Shown: positions 44,784-52,569 of the stretch, piece by piece
Layout: each line of letters begins with the position of its first letter
How positions within the stretch are numbered: the stretch's first letter is position 1
Source: Catalinimonas alkaloidigena
Lineage (GTDB): Bacteria; Bacteroidota; Bacteroidia; Cytophagales; Flexibacteraceae
Assembly: GCF_900100765.1 (NCBI RefSeq)
Contig: NZ_FNFO01000001.1
Location: forward strand, 62,001-126,000
DNA length: 64,000 nt
Reading direction: 5' to 3'
The notes under the pieces: generated by a model
Databases searched by the model: none
Told to the model about the DNA's origin: nothing
The model's input: only the letters and a program-made list of their open reading frames with translations
Translations under genes and position numbers: made by a program

Positions 44784-45953
44784 ATGGCGGGATGTAGTTC
44801 CTGCGGCTGTGGCACCCGAAGCAAAGAGGGATCGCAGCCGTCTGGATGTAAAAATAACGGTGGCTGTCGCAGCGGCGGCTGCAATAAGATGAACGTTTTC
44901 GATTGGCTGAGCAACATGGATTTGCCGGCCGACGGCTATCAGTTTGAGGTCGTGGAAGTACGGTTCAAGGGAGGACGCAAAGAATTTTTCCGCAACGCTG
45001 ACCGGCTGCACCTGACTACCGGCGACGCGATTGTGGTCGAGGTGCCCAACGGACATCACATCGGATTTGTCTCCATGCAGGGCGAACTGGTTCGGCTGCA
45101 AATGATGAAGAAGGGCGTCAAAGAAGACAGCGAGAACATTCGGAAAATTTACCGACTGGCGAGCGAGCGCGACCTGAGTAAGTACGAGGAAGTGAAAAAC
45201 CGGGAGTTGCCCACGCTGTTCCGGACGCGTCAGATCATCAACGAGATGAATCTGAAAATGAAGCTCTCGGATGTTGAATACCAGGCAGATAACACAAAAG
45301 CGACGTTTTACTATTCGGCCGACGAGCGAGTCGATTTCCGGCAGTTGATCAAAGTGCTGGCCGGCGAGTTTCGCATCCGGGTGGAAATGCGGCAGATCAG
45401 CTTGCGGCAGGAAGCCGGACGCCTGGGCGGCATTGGTTCCTGCGGGCGTGAATTGTGCTGTTCGACCTGGCTTTCCAGCTTCAAAAGCGTTTCCACTTCG
45501 GCGGCGCGTTACCAGAACCTTTCGCTGAATCCCAGTAAGTTATCCGGCCAGTGCGGGCGACTCAAATGCTGCCTGAATTACGAACTGGATACCTATATGG
45601 AGGCCATTCGCGATCTGCCTACGGTTAACAAACCGCTGTTGACCGAGAAGGGCGAAGCCTTTCTGCAAAAGACCGATATTTTTACCCGCATCATGTGGTT
45701 CGGGTTCCGGAACGAATCCAACTGGTATCCGCTGAAAGTCGAACGGGTGCAGTACATTCTGGAGTTGAACGCCGCCGGGAAAAAAGCCGTGGCCCTGACG
45801 CTGGAAGAAGAGGAGCTGATTATCAATCCGGTTGTGGGCGGTGCGCTGAACGATGACCTGGAGCAGATGGACCGGAAGTTTGCCGAGAAAGACAAAGACA
45901 GAAAGAAAAAGAAGAAACGAAAAAAACGTAAAAAAACGGGTGAGAAAAAATAG
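44784..45953 (+). CDS. ricT: PSP1-domain protein, RicT-like Fe-S complex subunit
   Basis: A 389-residue protein. It starts at ATG 44784 behind a clear GGAGG at 44775-44779, which is unusual here. The N-terminus is Cys-rich (MAGCSSCGCGTRSK; CKNNGGCRSGGC). The PSP1 domain contains IGSCGRELCCSTWL and SGQCGRLKCCLNYE, whose cysteines can bind an Fe-S cluster as in Bacillus YaaT/RicT. A Lys-rich tail (KKKKKRKKRKKT) closes it. gldH follows 25 bp downstream. Confidence 0.9.
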   Translation: MAGCSSCGCGTRSKEGSQPSGCKNNGGCRSGGCNKMNVFDWLSNMDLPADGYQFEVVEVRFKGGRKEFFRNADRLHLTTGDAIVVEVPNGHHIGFVSMQGELVRLQMMKKGVKEDSENIRKIYRLASERDLSKYEEVKNRELPTLFRTRQIINEMNLKMKLSDVEYQADNTKATFYYSADERVDFRQLIKVLAGEFRIRVEMRQISLRQEAGRLGGIGSCGRELCCSTWLSSFKSVSTSAARYQNLSLNPSKLSGQCGRLKCCLNYELDTYMEAIRDLPTVNKPLLTEKGEAFLQKTDIFTRIMWFGFRNESNWYPLKVERVQYILELNAAGKKAVALTLEEEELIINPVVGGALNDDLEQMDRKFAEKDKDRKKKKKRKKRKKTGEKK

Positions 45954-45978
45954 TACTGCACCGTCCGTAGCGGTGTCC

Positions 45979-46509
45979 ATGCACCGGCGGGCGGCGTTCC
46001 GGACCGGCTTCAGTGTTTGTCTTGTCTTGTGTGCATGGTTGGCGTTGGGCGCTTGCGACCCGTCGCGTGTGTATGAGGAAAATCAGGAAATTCCCGACTA
46101 CCTCTGGTACGAGGACAGCCTGGCGGTGTTTGAGTTCGAGATTCCCGATGCGTCGCAGCCTTACAACCTTTATTATAATGTCCGCAATTCGCTGAACTAC
46201 CCGTACTACAACCTCTACGTTACCTATTACCTGGAAGACAGCACCGGGAAGGAGATCGCTTCGCGGCTTCAGGAAATGGTGCTGATGGACCCCCGCACCG
46301 GGGAGCCTTACGGTAGCGGCCTGGGCGATATTTTTGACCACCAGATTCTGGCGCTTCCTGGCTTTACGTTTCCCTATGCCGGGCCGTATACGCTGAAAAT
46401 AAAGCAGTACATGCGCGAAAATCCGCTTCCGGAAGTGATGAGTGTAGGCCTGCGCATCGAAAAGGGCGATGCTAGCGCCTCACCTGAAAACCAGCGTACG
46501 TCGGAGTAG
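45979..46509 (+). CDS. gldH: Gliding motility lipoprotein GldH
   Basis: A 176-residue lipoprotein with lipobox LALGAC (Cys26) and the GldH pattern: LWYEDSLAVFEFEI, YNLYYNVRNSLNYPYYNLYV, GSGLGDIFDHQ and VMSVGLRIEKG. GldH is needed for gliding motility in Flavobacterium. I start at ATG 45979, which gives a proper signal peptide. The neighbour ricT upstream is a common association. The last 38 bp overlap the convergent acylphosphatase gene. Confidence 0.9.
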   Translation: MHRRAAFRTGFSVCLVLCAWLALGACDPSRVYEENQEIPDYLWYEDSLAVFEFEIPDASQPYNLYYNVRNSLNYPYYNLYVTYYLEDSTGKEIASRLQEMVLMDPRTGEPYGSGLGDIFDHQILALPGFTFPYAGPYTLKIKQYMRENPLPEVMSVGLRIEKGDASASPENQRTSE

Positions 46510-46756
46510 CCTCAAGGGGGGTAACCACCACTTCTTCCACACGCGCCCGGGGTGGCCCCTGTCGGCACCAGGCCACAAGCGAATCGACCGCTTCGGCAGG
46601 CCCGCTGACCTCTACGTACACCGATCCGTCTTTTTCGTTGCGCACAAACCCGGTGAGGTGCAACCGTTGCGCCTGCTCTTGCGTGGAAGCCCTGTAAAAA
46701 ACACCCTGTACTTTGCCCGTAATGCGGATGCTTACCGATTTGGAAGTGTCTGCCAT
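46472..46756 (-). CDS. Acylphosphatase
   Basis: A 94-residue enzyme that hydrolyses acyl phosphates. The signature residues are Arg22 (GKVQGVFYR) and Asn40 (TGFVRNEKDGSV). The length is normal. It is convergent with gldH and shares 38 bp with it; DUF2461 is divergent, 32 bp upstream. Confidence 0.92.
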   Translation of the reverse strand: MADTSKSVSIRITGKVQGVFYRASTQEQAQRLHLTGFVRNEKDGSVYVEVSGPAEAVDSLVAWCRQGPPRARVEEVVVTPLEATPTYAGFQVRR

Positions 46757-46788
46757 ATCATTTCACGTAAAAACTGTATTCTATCGCT

Positions 46789-47445
46789 ATGCAACAGAGT
46801 CTTGAATTTCTGTCGGCCTTGCGCGAAAATAACAACCGGGAATGGTTTCATGCCCATAAGAAAGCGTACGAAGCGGCCCGGCAGGAGTTCGAGGCGCTGA
46901 TCGGTCGACTGCTGGCCGATATGGCGCCGTGGGAGCCGGCGGTGCGTTCGCTTGAGCCAAAGGACTGCCTGTTTCGCCTGTATCGCGACGTCCGCTTCTC
47001 AAAAGACAAGACGCCTTACAAGCTGCACTTCGGCGCTTACCTGGCCGAGGGAGGCCGCAAGAGCGAAAAAGCCGGCTATTATCTGCACGTGCGTCCGGGC
47101 GACCGGTCATTTGTAGGGGGCGGCCTGTGGGAGCCCGGTGCGGAAGGACTGCGGAACGTGCGCCAGGAGATCGACTACAATGGCAAAGAGCTTCATACCA
47201 TTTTAGAGGAACCTGCCTTTGCATCCCACTATGCGGCCCTGGAAGGAGAGAAATTGCAGCGGCCCCCGAAAGGGTACGACGCTTCCCATCCTGACGTAGA
47301 GATTTTAAAGCAGAAAAGCTTTTTTGTATCGCACAACCTTACAGATGTGCAGGTCGGGGCCGATGGCTTGGAGAAGCGCATTCTGCGTGCCTGGCAGGCG
47401 TTGAAGCCCCTCAACGACTTCCTCAACAGAGGATTGGAGGGCTAA
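46789..47445 (+). CDS. DUF2461 (TIGR02453 family) protein
   Basis: A 218-residue protein of unknown function. It begins with the characteristic SLEFLSALRENNNREWFHAHK and contains DVRFSKDKTPYKLHFGAYL and YYLHVRPGDRSFVGGGLW, which define the DUF2461 family. It is cytosolic, and its reaction is not known to me. No operon partner is apparent. Confidence 0.88.
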   Translation: MQQSLEFLSALRENNNREWFHAHKKAYEAARQEFEALIGRLLADMAPWEPAVRSLEPKDCLFRLYRDVRFSKDKTPYKLHFGAYLAEGGRKSEKAGYYLHVRPGDRSFVGGGLWEPGAEGLRNVRQEIDYNGKELHTILEEPAFASHYAALEGEKLQRPPKGYDASHPDVEILKQKSFFVSHNLTDVQVGADGLEKRILRAWQALKPLNDFLNRGLEG

Positions 47446-47447
47446 CC

Positions 47448-47509
47448 AAAAAAGAGAGGGGTATGACGTGTGCCAGCTAAACTAACCGGTACGCGGCATG
47501 CCCCCTCTC
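47448..47509 (-). terminator. Terminator hairpin of candidate sRNA (possibly also RlmI operon)
   Basis: On the minus strand GAGAGGGG (complement of 47502-47509) pairs with CCCCTCTC (complement of 47454-47461) around a 40-base loop, then six T residues (47448-47453). The loop can pair TGCC with GGCA. Confidence 0.5.
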
Positions 47510-47536
47510 GTTTTCTGTATGCTTTCGATTTCCTTA
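47448..47536 (-). ncRNA. Candidate small RNA between DUF2461 and RlmI genes
   Basis: About 89 nt on the minus strand from near 47536, just past the perfect -7 box TATCTTTG at 47542-47549, to the terminator-like hairpin at 47448-47509. It has internal complementarity and only a 5-codon open frame. It may instead be the 3' end of the RlmI transcript. Prediction only. Confidence 0.4.
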
Positions 47537-47541
47537 TGACA

Positions 47542-47549
47542 CAAAGATA
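47542..47549 (-). promoter_or_regulatory. -7 box of the candidate small RNA
   Basis: TATCTTTG on the minus strand (complement of CAAAGATA). TTTG at the complement of 47566-47569 gives a 16-bp spacer, slightly short for the consensus. Confidence 0.4.
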
Positions 47550-47605
47550 CTATGCTGTAATGATACAAAAAATAATTGGATCGATACAAAAATGTCGTTG
47601 CAAGG

Positions 47606-48790
47606 TTACGACACGTAAAGCACCAATCCTTTGAGGTATTCGCCTTCGGGATGATAGATGTTGACGGGGTGATCAAGCGGTTGCGTGAGTTGGTGAAGAA
47701 TCCGCACGTTGCGCCCAGCGTCGGCGGCTGCGCCAAACACTACTTTTCTAAATAGGTCACGGTCAATGTTTTGTGAACACGAAAACGTAAAGACCAACCC
47801 GCCGGGCTGCACCTTCCGGAAAGCCCACAAGTTGATTTCCTTATAGCCACGCGTCGCATTCGGAACCGCCCGCGCATTTTTTGCAAAAGCCGGAGGATCA
47901 AGGATGATTATATTGTATGATTCCTCCATATTTTTTAAATATTTGAAGCAATCTTCGGCAAAAGTGCGGTGTGGCGCATCCGATCCGTAGTTCAGAACCA
48001 CATTTTCGTGAGCTCGCTCCACCGCCTCTTGCGAGATGTCGACCGAATGCACTTCGGTGGCGCCGCCTGCCAGGGCATAAACGCTAAAACCACCCGTATA
48101 CGAAAAAGCATTGAGCACTTTGGCCCCTTTGGCTACCTGTTGTAACAAAGCGCGATTTTCCCGCTGGTCGAGGAAGAAACCGGTTTTTTGACCGCGTTCG
48201 TAGTCGACGGCAAACTGCAGCCCGTTTTCTCGTACGACCACCGCAGGACCCTCCTCCGACAGATCAGTCAGCCACCCGTTGGGGAGGCGAACATCTTCCA
48301 GACGCTGGGCCGCTTCTTTGTTCTTCAGCCAGACTTTCTCGATGCCCACCGTACGCAACGCTTCCAGTAACGCCGCATGAATCCGCTCGGTGCCTCGGAT
48401 CATCAACTGCATGACCGCAACGGAACCGTATACGTCGACAATGACACCCGGCAAAAAATCACCCTCGGCGTGAAGAAGTCGGTAGCAAGTGGTCTCGGCA
48501 AAATCCAGGTGCGCCTTTCGCAAAGCAAAAGCATCTTGGATTTTACGGTTCCAGTAATGCTGGTCGATGGAAAGCTCTTGCGTGGTGAAGGCAAACATGC
48601 GTACCACAATTTGGCTGCGTGGGGAGAAAAAACCATAGCCCAGCAACGCACCGTGGTTGTCGCGCACCGCCACAATGTCGCCGTCCTGGGCCGACGGAAG
48701 TTGTTTGACTGCCCCTGAAAAAATCCAGGGATGGCGATTCGTCACGGACCGGTCACGACCCGATTTGAGGAGAAGGGAAGAATACTGCAA
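47606..48790 (-). CDS. rlmI: Class I SAM-dependent rRNA methyltransferase (RlmI-like)
   Basis: A 394-residue enzyme with an N-terminal PUA domain (SGRDRSVTNRHPWIFSGAVK), a middle EEHEE-type region and a C-terminal Rossmann methyltransferase. Motif I is LNAFSYTGGFSVYALAGG and the catalytic block is ILDPPAFAKN. RlmI methylates a cytosine in 23S rRNA in E. coli; the exact target here is inferred. It follows the class D beta-lactamase gene by 14 bp, so they are probably cotranscribed. Confidence 0.88.
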   Translation of the reverse strand: MQYSSLLLKSGRDRSVTNRHPWIFSGAVKQLPSAQDGDIVAVRDNHGALLGYGFFSPRSQIVVRMFAFTTQELSIDQHYWNRKIQDAFALRKAHLDFAETTCYRLLHAEGDFLPGVIVDVYGSVAVMQLMIRGTERIHAALLEALRTVGIEKVWLKNKEAAQRLEDVRLPNGWLTDLSEEGPAVVVRENGLQFAVDYERGQKTGFFLDQRENRALLQQVAKGAKVLNAFSYTGGFSVYALAGGATEVHSVDISQEAVERAHENVVLNYGSDAPHRTFAEDCFKYLKNMEESYNIIILDPPAFAKNARAVPNATRGYKEINLWAFRKVQPGGLVFTFSCSQNIDRDLFRKVVFGAAADAGRNVRILHQLTQPLDHPVNIYHPEGEYLKGLVLYVS

Positions 48791-48804
48791 AATGAAAGGG
48801 TTAA

Positions 48805-49632
48805 CTAGTGAAGAATGTCCAGTTCCTTCAGCATCTGCCGGCTGATGTCAATCCGCGCCTGGCCGAATCCGTCCGGAGTAGCGCCTGTGGGCGCCTGGAT
48901 GCACGTTGCAAAATAATAAGGAGTGCCGCCCTGCTCGACATAACCGACATACCAGCCTACGTCGCCGGCTGGCCCGTTCGACCAGCCTGTTTTAGCGCGA
49001 AGCGTATAGGCATCGGTTGCTTCCACCAACATAATCCCTTTGACCAATGCCAGCGTGCGGGGCGAGAAGGGCAAGCGGTTTTCGTAGAGACGTTGCAAAA
49101 AGTCGAGTTGTTGTGCCGGCGTGATCCGCAGCGCACCGGTCAGCCAAAAACGATCAATACCGCCCTGGATGTTCTGGTTGCCGTATTGGGCGGCGTCGAT
49201 CCAGCGCTGCATCTGCTGCGTGCCGACGCGACGCGCCAGTTCCTGATAGTAAGGAACACACGATACCTGAAACGCCGAACGAAGGCTGTGGTCTTGATTC
49301 CAGACGGTAGGCGTGCGCTCCTGCCCATCCCACGGGATGACGAAACTGGTATCGGCAATAACACCCGTTTCCAGTCCAATCAGTGAGTTGCAGATTTTGA
49401 ACGTAGAGGCGGGGCTGAACGCTTCGTGCAACTGATTGGGATTCACCAGGATGTAGCGATCGTGCCGGGGATCGTACAGACTGAACGATCCCGTAACGCC
49501 GCGCTGGTAAAACCACTTTGCCAGGTCGGGTCTTTCTGTTGTTTGCGACTGACGATCAAGCCGATGCGTAGCACGAGGCACCGCAGTGCAAACTAAAAAC
49601 ATCATGGCGGTCAGCAAGGTGAGCGGCGACAT
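48805..49632 (-). CDS. Class D (OXA-type) beta-lactamase
   Basis: A 275-residue serine hydrolase with a signal peptide (LTLLTAMMFLVCTAVPRA). All class D motifs are present: Ser76-Thr-Phe-Lys79 (PASTFKI), Ser124-x-Val126 (SCVPYYQ), Tyr150-Gly-Asn152 (AAQYGNQ), Trp163 and Lys214-Thr-Gly216 (RAKTGWS). It would hydrolyse beta-lactams in the periplasm. I start at ATG 49632; GTG 49662 falls in the predicted -7 box. No mobile element flanks it, so it looks chromosomal and intrinsic. Spectrum cannot be predicted. Confidence 0.92.
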   Translation of the reverse strand: MSPLTLLTAMMFLVCTAVPRATHRLDRQSQTTERPDLAKWFYQRGVTGSFSLYDPRHDRYILVNPNQLHEAFSPASTFKICNSLIGLETGVIADTSFVIPWDGQERTPTVWNQDHSLRSAFQVSCVPYYQELARRVGTQQMQRWIDAAQYGNQNIQGGIDRFWLTGALRITPAQQLDFLQRLYENRLPFSPRTLALVKGIMLVEATDAYTLRAKTGWSNGPAGDVGWYVGYVEQGGTPYYFATCIQAPTGATPDGFGQARIDISRQMLKELDILH

Positions 49633-49661
49633 GGCGGGGAGGAGGTTAGGGCGAACGGCCA

Positions 49662-49694
49662 CAAAAGTACGGAAAAGGCACGCGGCTACTTTTG
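49662..49694. promoter_or_regulatory. Divergent -7 boxes for the beta-lactamase and barrel genes
   Basis: CAAAAGTA (49662-49669, TACTTTTG on the minus strand) and TACTTTTG (49687-49694, plus strand) are an 8-bp inverted repeat 17 bp apart. The first fits a -7 box for the beta-lactamase. The second may be a -7 box or the -33 (TTTG 49691-49694) of the barrel gene, with TACAATTT at 49714-49721. Confidence 0.4.
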
Positions 49695-49785
49695 AAAAGC
49701 TGCATCTTCGCGGTACAATTTTTGGCGCAGCGGTGCGTATTGAGCAGTAGCGCGTAGCACTGCGCGCTGCCTTACCTCATCCGTT

Positions 49786-50568
49786 ATGAATCGACTTTTA
49801 CTTGTTCTGGCCACGTTGCTGATAGCCCCTGGTGTGTGGGCGCAAGACGATTATTACAAAGATGTGCCCCGCCAGTCTTCGCCGCAGCCACGCCCGGTGC
49901 GTCAGGTGAACATGCCCTTCCACTTGTATTTAGGCGCGAAGGGCGGCCCTACGTGGACCCGACTCCTGACTGATCCGAATCAGGGACAGTTAAATCCGAC
50001 CCCCACTTACCGGACGGGGCTTTCGGTGGGTACGCATTTTTTGCTGGGCGCGAAGTTCAACGGGCCTTTTTCACTGCAAGTCGAGCCGGGTTATTTTCAG
50101 AAGCGGAGTGGCCTTGAGCTCCGCAATTCGGTTCAACCGCCTGATACCCTGTACGAGGTCTCGTACCAGCTCGAATACTTCTCGCTGCCCATCGTGGGAA
50201 AATACGAATTTGCTTTGGGGCGAGACGAAGGCGTTAGCGTCTACGGCTTGGGAGGAATTGGATTGAATTTCGTCGTGAACGCCCGCGAGCGCATCCGGCT
50301 GGCCGAACTGCAACCTGACGTTTGGTACGATTACGAGGGCACCAATCGGGTAGAAGCTACGGAGCTGAACCTGACGTTGGGAGCGGGGCTTCAGGTGCCG
50401 CTTTATCGGAACCGTGCCGCTCTTGTTGGAGAATACCGTCTCCTGTACGGCATCACGAACATGAACCGGGGGATTCTGGACGTGACGTTGCCCGGCGGGA
50501 ATCGATATTATGCGCTCTACCAACTGTCGCGGCAAGCGAGTATCGGCGTGCAGTTCTTCTTGTTCTGA
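49786..50568 (+). CDS. Outer-membrane beta-barrel protein (PorT-like family)
   Basis: A 260-residue barrel with a signal peptide (LLLVLATLLIAPGVWAQ) and short alternating strands, for example FHLYLGAKGGPTWTRLL, FSLQVEPGYFQKRSGLEL and ASIGVQFFLF at the C-terminus. It is of the PorT/outer-membrane beta-barrel type that is frequent in Bacteroidota. It is not the T9SS PorT itself (that is at 62486). Function unknown. Confidence 0.78.
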   Translation: MNRLLLVLATLLIAPGVWAQDDYYKDVPRQSSPQPRPVRQVNMPFHLYLGAKGGPTWTRLLTDPNQGQLNPTPTYRTGLSVGTHFLLGAKFNGPFSLQVEPGYFQKRSGLELRNSVQPPDTLYEVSYQLEYFSLPIVGKYEFALGRDEGVSVYGLGGIGLNFVVNARERIRLAELQPDVWYDYEGTNRVEATELNLTLGAGLQVPLYRNRAALVGEYRLLYGITNMNRGILDVTLPGGNRYYALYQLSRQASIGVQFFLF

Positions 50569-50617
50569 TTTGGCGCGATAGTTGTTCTGAAAAGAGAAGT
50601 GGGAACCAGAACAATCT

Positions 50618-50971
50618 ATGAAAAAATACTTACTTTCCTGTCTGATCGCTAGCCTGAGCCTGATGGCGGCAGCGCGTCCGGCTTTTCCTGAGGTGCAACA
50701 GGCTCCGATGACTACATTTTCGGTGCAGACGTATCCTAATCCGTTTTCCGAATCATTGCAAATTGAGATTGATCCGGGAACCCGTAGGCTCGATAAATTT
50801 GTGTTAATGGACGTGATTGGGCAAACGGTGATGAGCATCGACCTGACGCAAAAGACCGGTCCCATTCATTATGCCGTAGATCTTTCTCAGTTGAAGCGTG
50901 GCGTGTACATCGCGCGCATCACCTCCGGAAAAGAAGTATTGGTTACCCGTAAGTTGGTTAAATCGATTTAA
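50618..50971 (+). CDS. T9SS sorting-domain mini-protein
   Basis: A 117-residue protein consisting only of a signal peptide (KKYLLSCLIASLSLMAAA) and a type A T9SS C-terminal sorting domain: VQTYPNPFSESLQIEI, FVLMDVIGQTVMSIDL, VDLSQLKRGVYIARIT and TRKLVKSI. Such domains usually sit at the end of large cargo. There is no cargo body here, and no neighbouring frame that could supply one. It starts 49 bp after the barrel gene and ends at a terminator. Confidence 0.85.
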   Translation: MKKYLLSCLIASLSLMAAARPAFPEVQQAPMTTFSVQTYPNPFSESLQIEIDPGTRRLDKFVLMDVIGQTVMSIDLTQKTGPIHYAVDLSQLKRGVYIARITSGKEVLVTRKLVKSI

Positions 50972-50998
50972 GATAAAGCAAGTAGTAAATGTGCAAAG

Positions 50999-51024
50999 GG
51001 AGAGCTCGATAGGCTCTCTTTTTG
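50999..51024 (+). terminator. Terminator after the sorting-domain gene
   Basis: GGAGAGC (50999-51005) pairs with GCTCTCT (51013-51019) around TCGATAG, followed by TTTTTG. Confidence 0.8.
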
Positions 51025-51160
51025 CTTATACGCCATTTCAAATTCACCCTGGGGCTGGCCCGCGTTGCGCTTCCGGCATGTAGCTTAGGCGGGGCCGCTG
51101 ACGCCGTGTTCAGGACAAGACTGGTGGCTTACACGCCAGAAACCAAATTCAACTATGCCG

Positions 51161-52345
51161 TTAAAAGCGAATACCCGTCTGAAACCCGGCCCATGCCTTC
51201 ACGCCCAGATAGCGGTCGTTATGATCCCATTGGGTCCAGGGAGCGAAATCCGGCCCGAATTCGTTGGTTTCTGAATTCTGAAGCTCCGAAATGAACACGT
51301 TGAGCGAAGGACCGAGAAAAAGCGCGGTACGTTGGCCAAGCATGAACGAAAAACTGGTTCGCAACTGATTGAGCTCGTTTGTCTCGAACGTAACACGCCC
51401 GCCCCGGTTCAGGTGATAGGCCGTCAGATCAATCGTAACGTGCAAACCTCGGGTGATGCGTAAGTCCGACCCGATGCCGTAGCCCCACCCCCAGTAAAAA
51501 TGTTCGGGATCGGTCGAAAGCGAAGGAATTTGTGTGCCTACGGCGATCAGGTTGTAGAAACGGTTGGCTCCCATTTTGAACGCCATGTTGGCGTGCAGGG
51601 CCTCGGTGCTCCAGAATTCGAGACGGCGGTAGCCCTTTTTGACGATGTTCAACAGTCCGATCGGCACACCATCGATGGTGTCGCATACATTAATGACACT
51701 GAGTTGCACACCTTTAACTTTGCGTGCCACATTCAGGAAACCCGCCGCTTGCACGCCGTGCAGGTTGCCGTCGGCGATGTTCAGAAAGCCCGCGCCCTGA
51801 AACCCGTCGACTCCTTGTGCAATGTTGGCGAAACCAGAGGCCTGTGCCCCGTCGATGTTGCCGTCGGCCACGTTGATAAACCCTGATGCCTGAATACCGA
51901 TGAGATCGCCAGCGATCAGATTGGCAAATCCGGCTGCCTGAAGTGCGCGCACCCGACCGGCGGTGATGTTGGCAAACCCGGCGGTCTGTACCCCTTGGGT
52001 AAATGCGCCGGTGATGTTGACAAACCCGGCGGCTTGGATGCCCTGCACCGTGTCTTGCACGATGTTGGCAAAGCCCGCAAACTGCCCCCCGTGTACCGAG
52101 AAGCGGGTAGCGTTGAAGAAGCCGCCCACTTCGAGCCCGGCAACGCCGCCGTTGTATCCTCCGATGATGTTGAGCGACAGCCGATTGATGAAACGACTGC
52201 TTTCAATACCGTTAGTGCCCAGGGGCGTCAGCAAGGTGACCTGATACAACTGCATTTCCGGGGCAGGTGTTTGCGCCCAGGCGCCCGGCACGTACATGCC
52301 CACCACGAATACGCTCAACCATCTCCAAAAAATCTTATTTCTCAC
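51161..52345 (-). CDS. Surface repeat protein (LA_2272-like family)
   Basis: A 394-residue protein starting at GTG 52345 (VRNKIFWRWLSVFVVG) with a signal peptide ending AWAQ. Residues ~85-245 hold about ten copies of a 14-16 residue repeat with consensus G-x-Q-x-AGF-x-N-I (QGIQAAGFVNITGAFT; QGVQTAGFANITAGRV; HGVQAAGFLNVARKV). The remainder looks like outer-membrane strands. Similar repeats occur in the LA_2272 surface repeat family. I do not know the function. ATG starts further upstream add a non-conserved tail. Confidence 0.7.
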   Translation of the reverse strand: MRNKIFWRWLSVFVVGMYVPGAWAQTPAPEMQLYQVTLLTPLGTNGIESSRFINRLSLNIIGGYNGGVAGLEVGGFFNATRFSVHGGQFAGFANIVQDTVQGIQAAGFVNITGAFTQGVQTAGFANITAGRVRALQAAGFANLIAGDLIGIQASGFINVADGNIDGAQASGFANIAQGVDGFQGAGFLNIADGNLHGVQAAGFLNVARKVKGVQLSVINVCDTIDGVPIGLLNIVKKGYRRLEFWSTEALHANMAFKMGANRFYNLIAVGTQIPSLSTDPEHFYWGWGYGIGSDLRITRGLHVTIDLTAYHLNRGGRVTFETNELNQLRTSFSFMLGQRTALFLGPSLNVFISELQNSETNEFGPDFAPWTQWDHNDRYLGVKAWAGFQTGIRF

Positions 52346-52569
52346 GCGACACAACGTTTCACCAAGCGAATTACCGAAACAAAAGGAAAGTACGCAAACG
52401 AAAACAGAGTAGGAAAGAAGAAAGAATGATGGATGACGAAACGAGGAAGAAGAACCCCAGCCACGCACCGATGAATATGACTGGGCGAACGGCTGACAAA
52501 ACGAAGGCGCTTGGCAAGATGGCACGCGAATAGACCCCTTTTTGTTTTACTATACACGGAGAAAGCTCT

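Noticed and set aside
51040-51160. Possible small gene between the sorting-domain gene terminator and the repeat-protein gene
   Set aside because: Short frames on the plus strand here have no start context or motif; nothing supported.
52427-52533. 35-codon open frame (MMDDETRKK...) upstream of the HtrA-like gene
   Set aside because: GAAAGAAGAAAGA precedes the ATG, but the peptide is highly charged, unmatched and in the divergent promoter region; kept out for lack of evidence.
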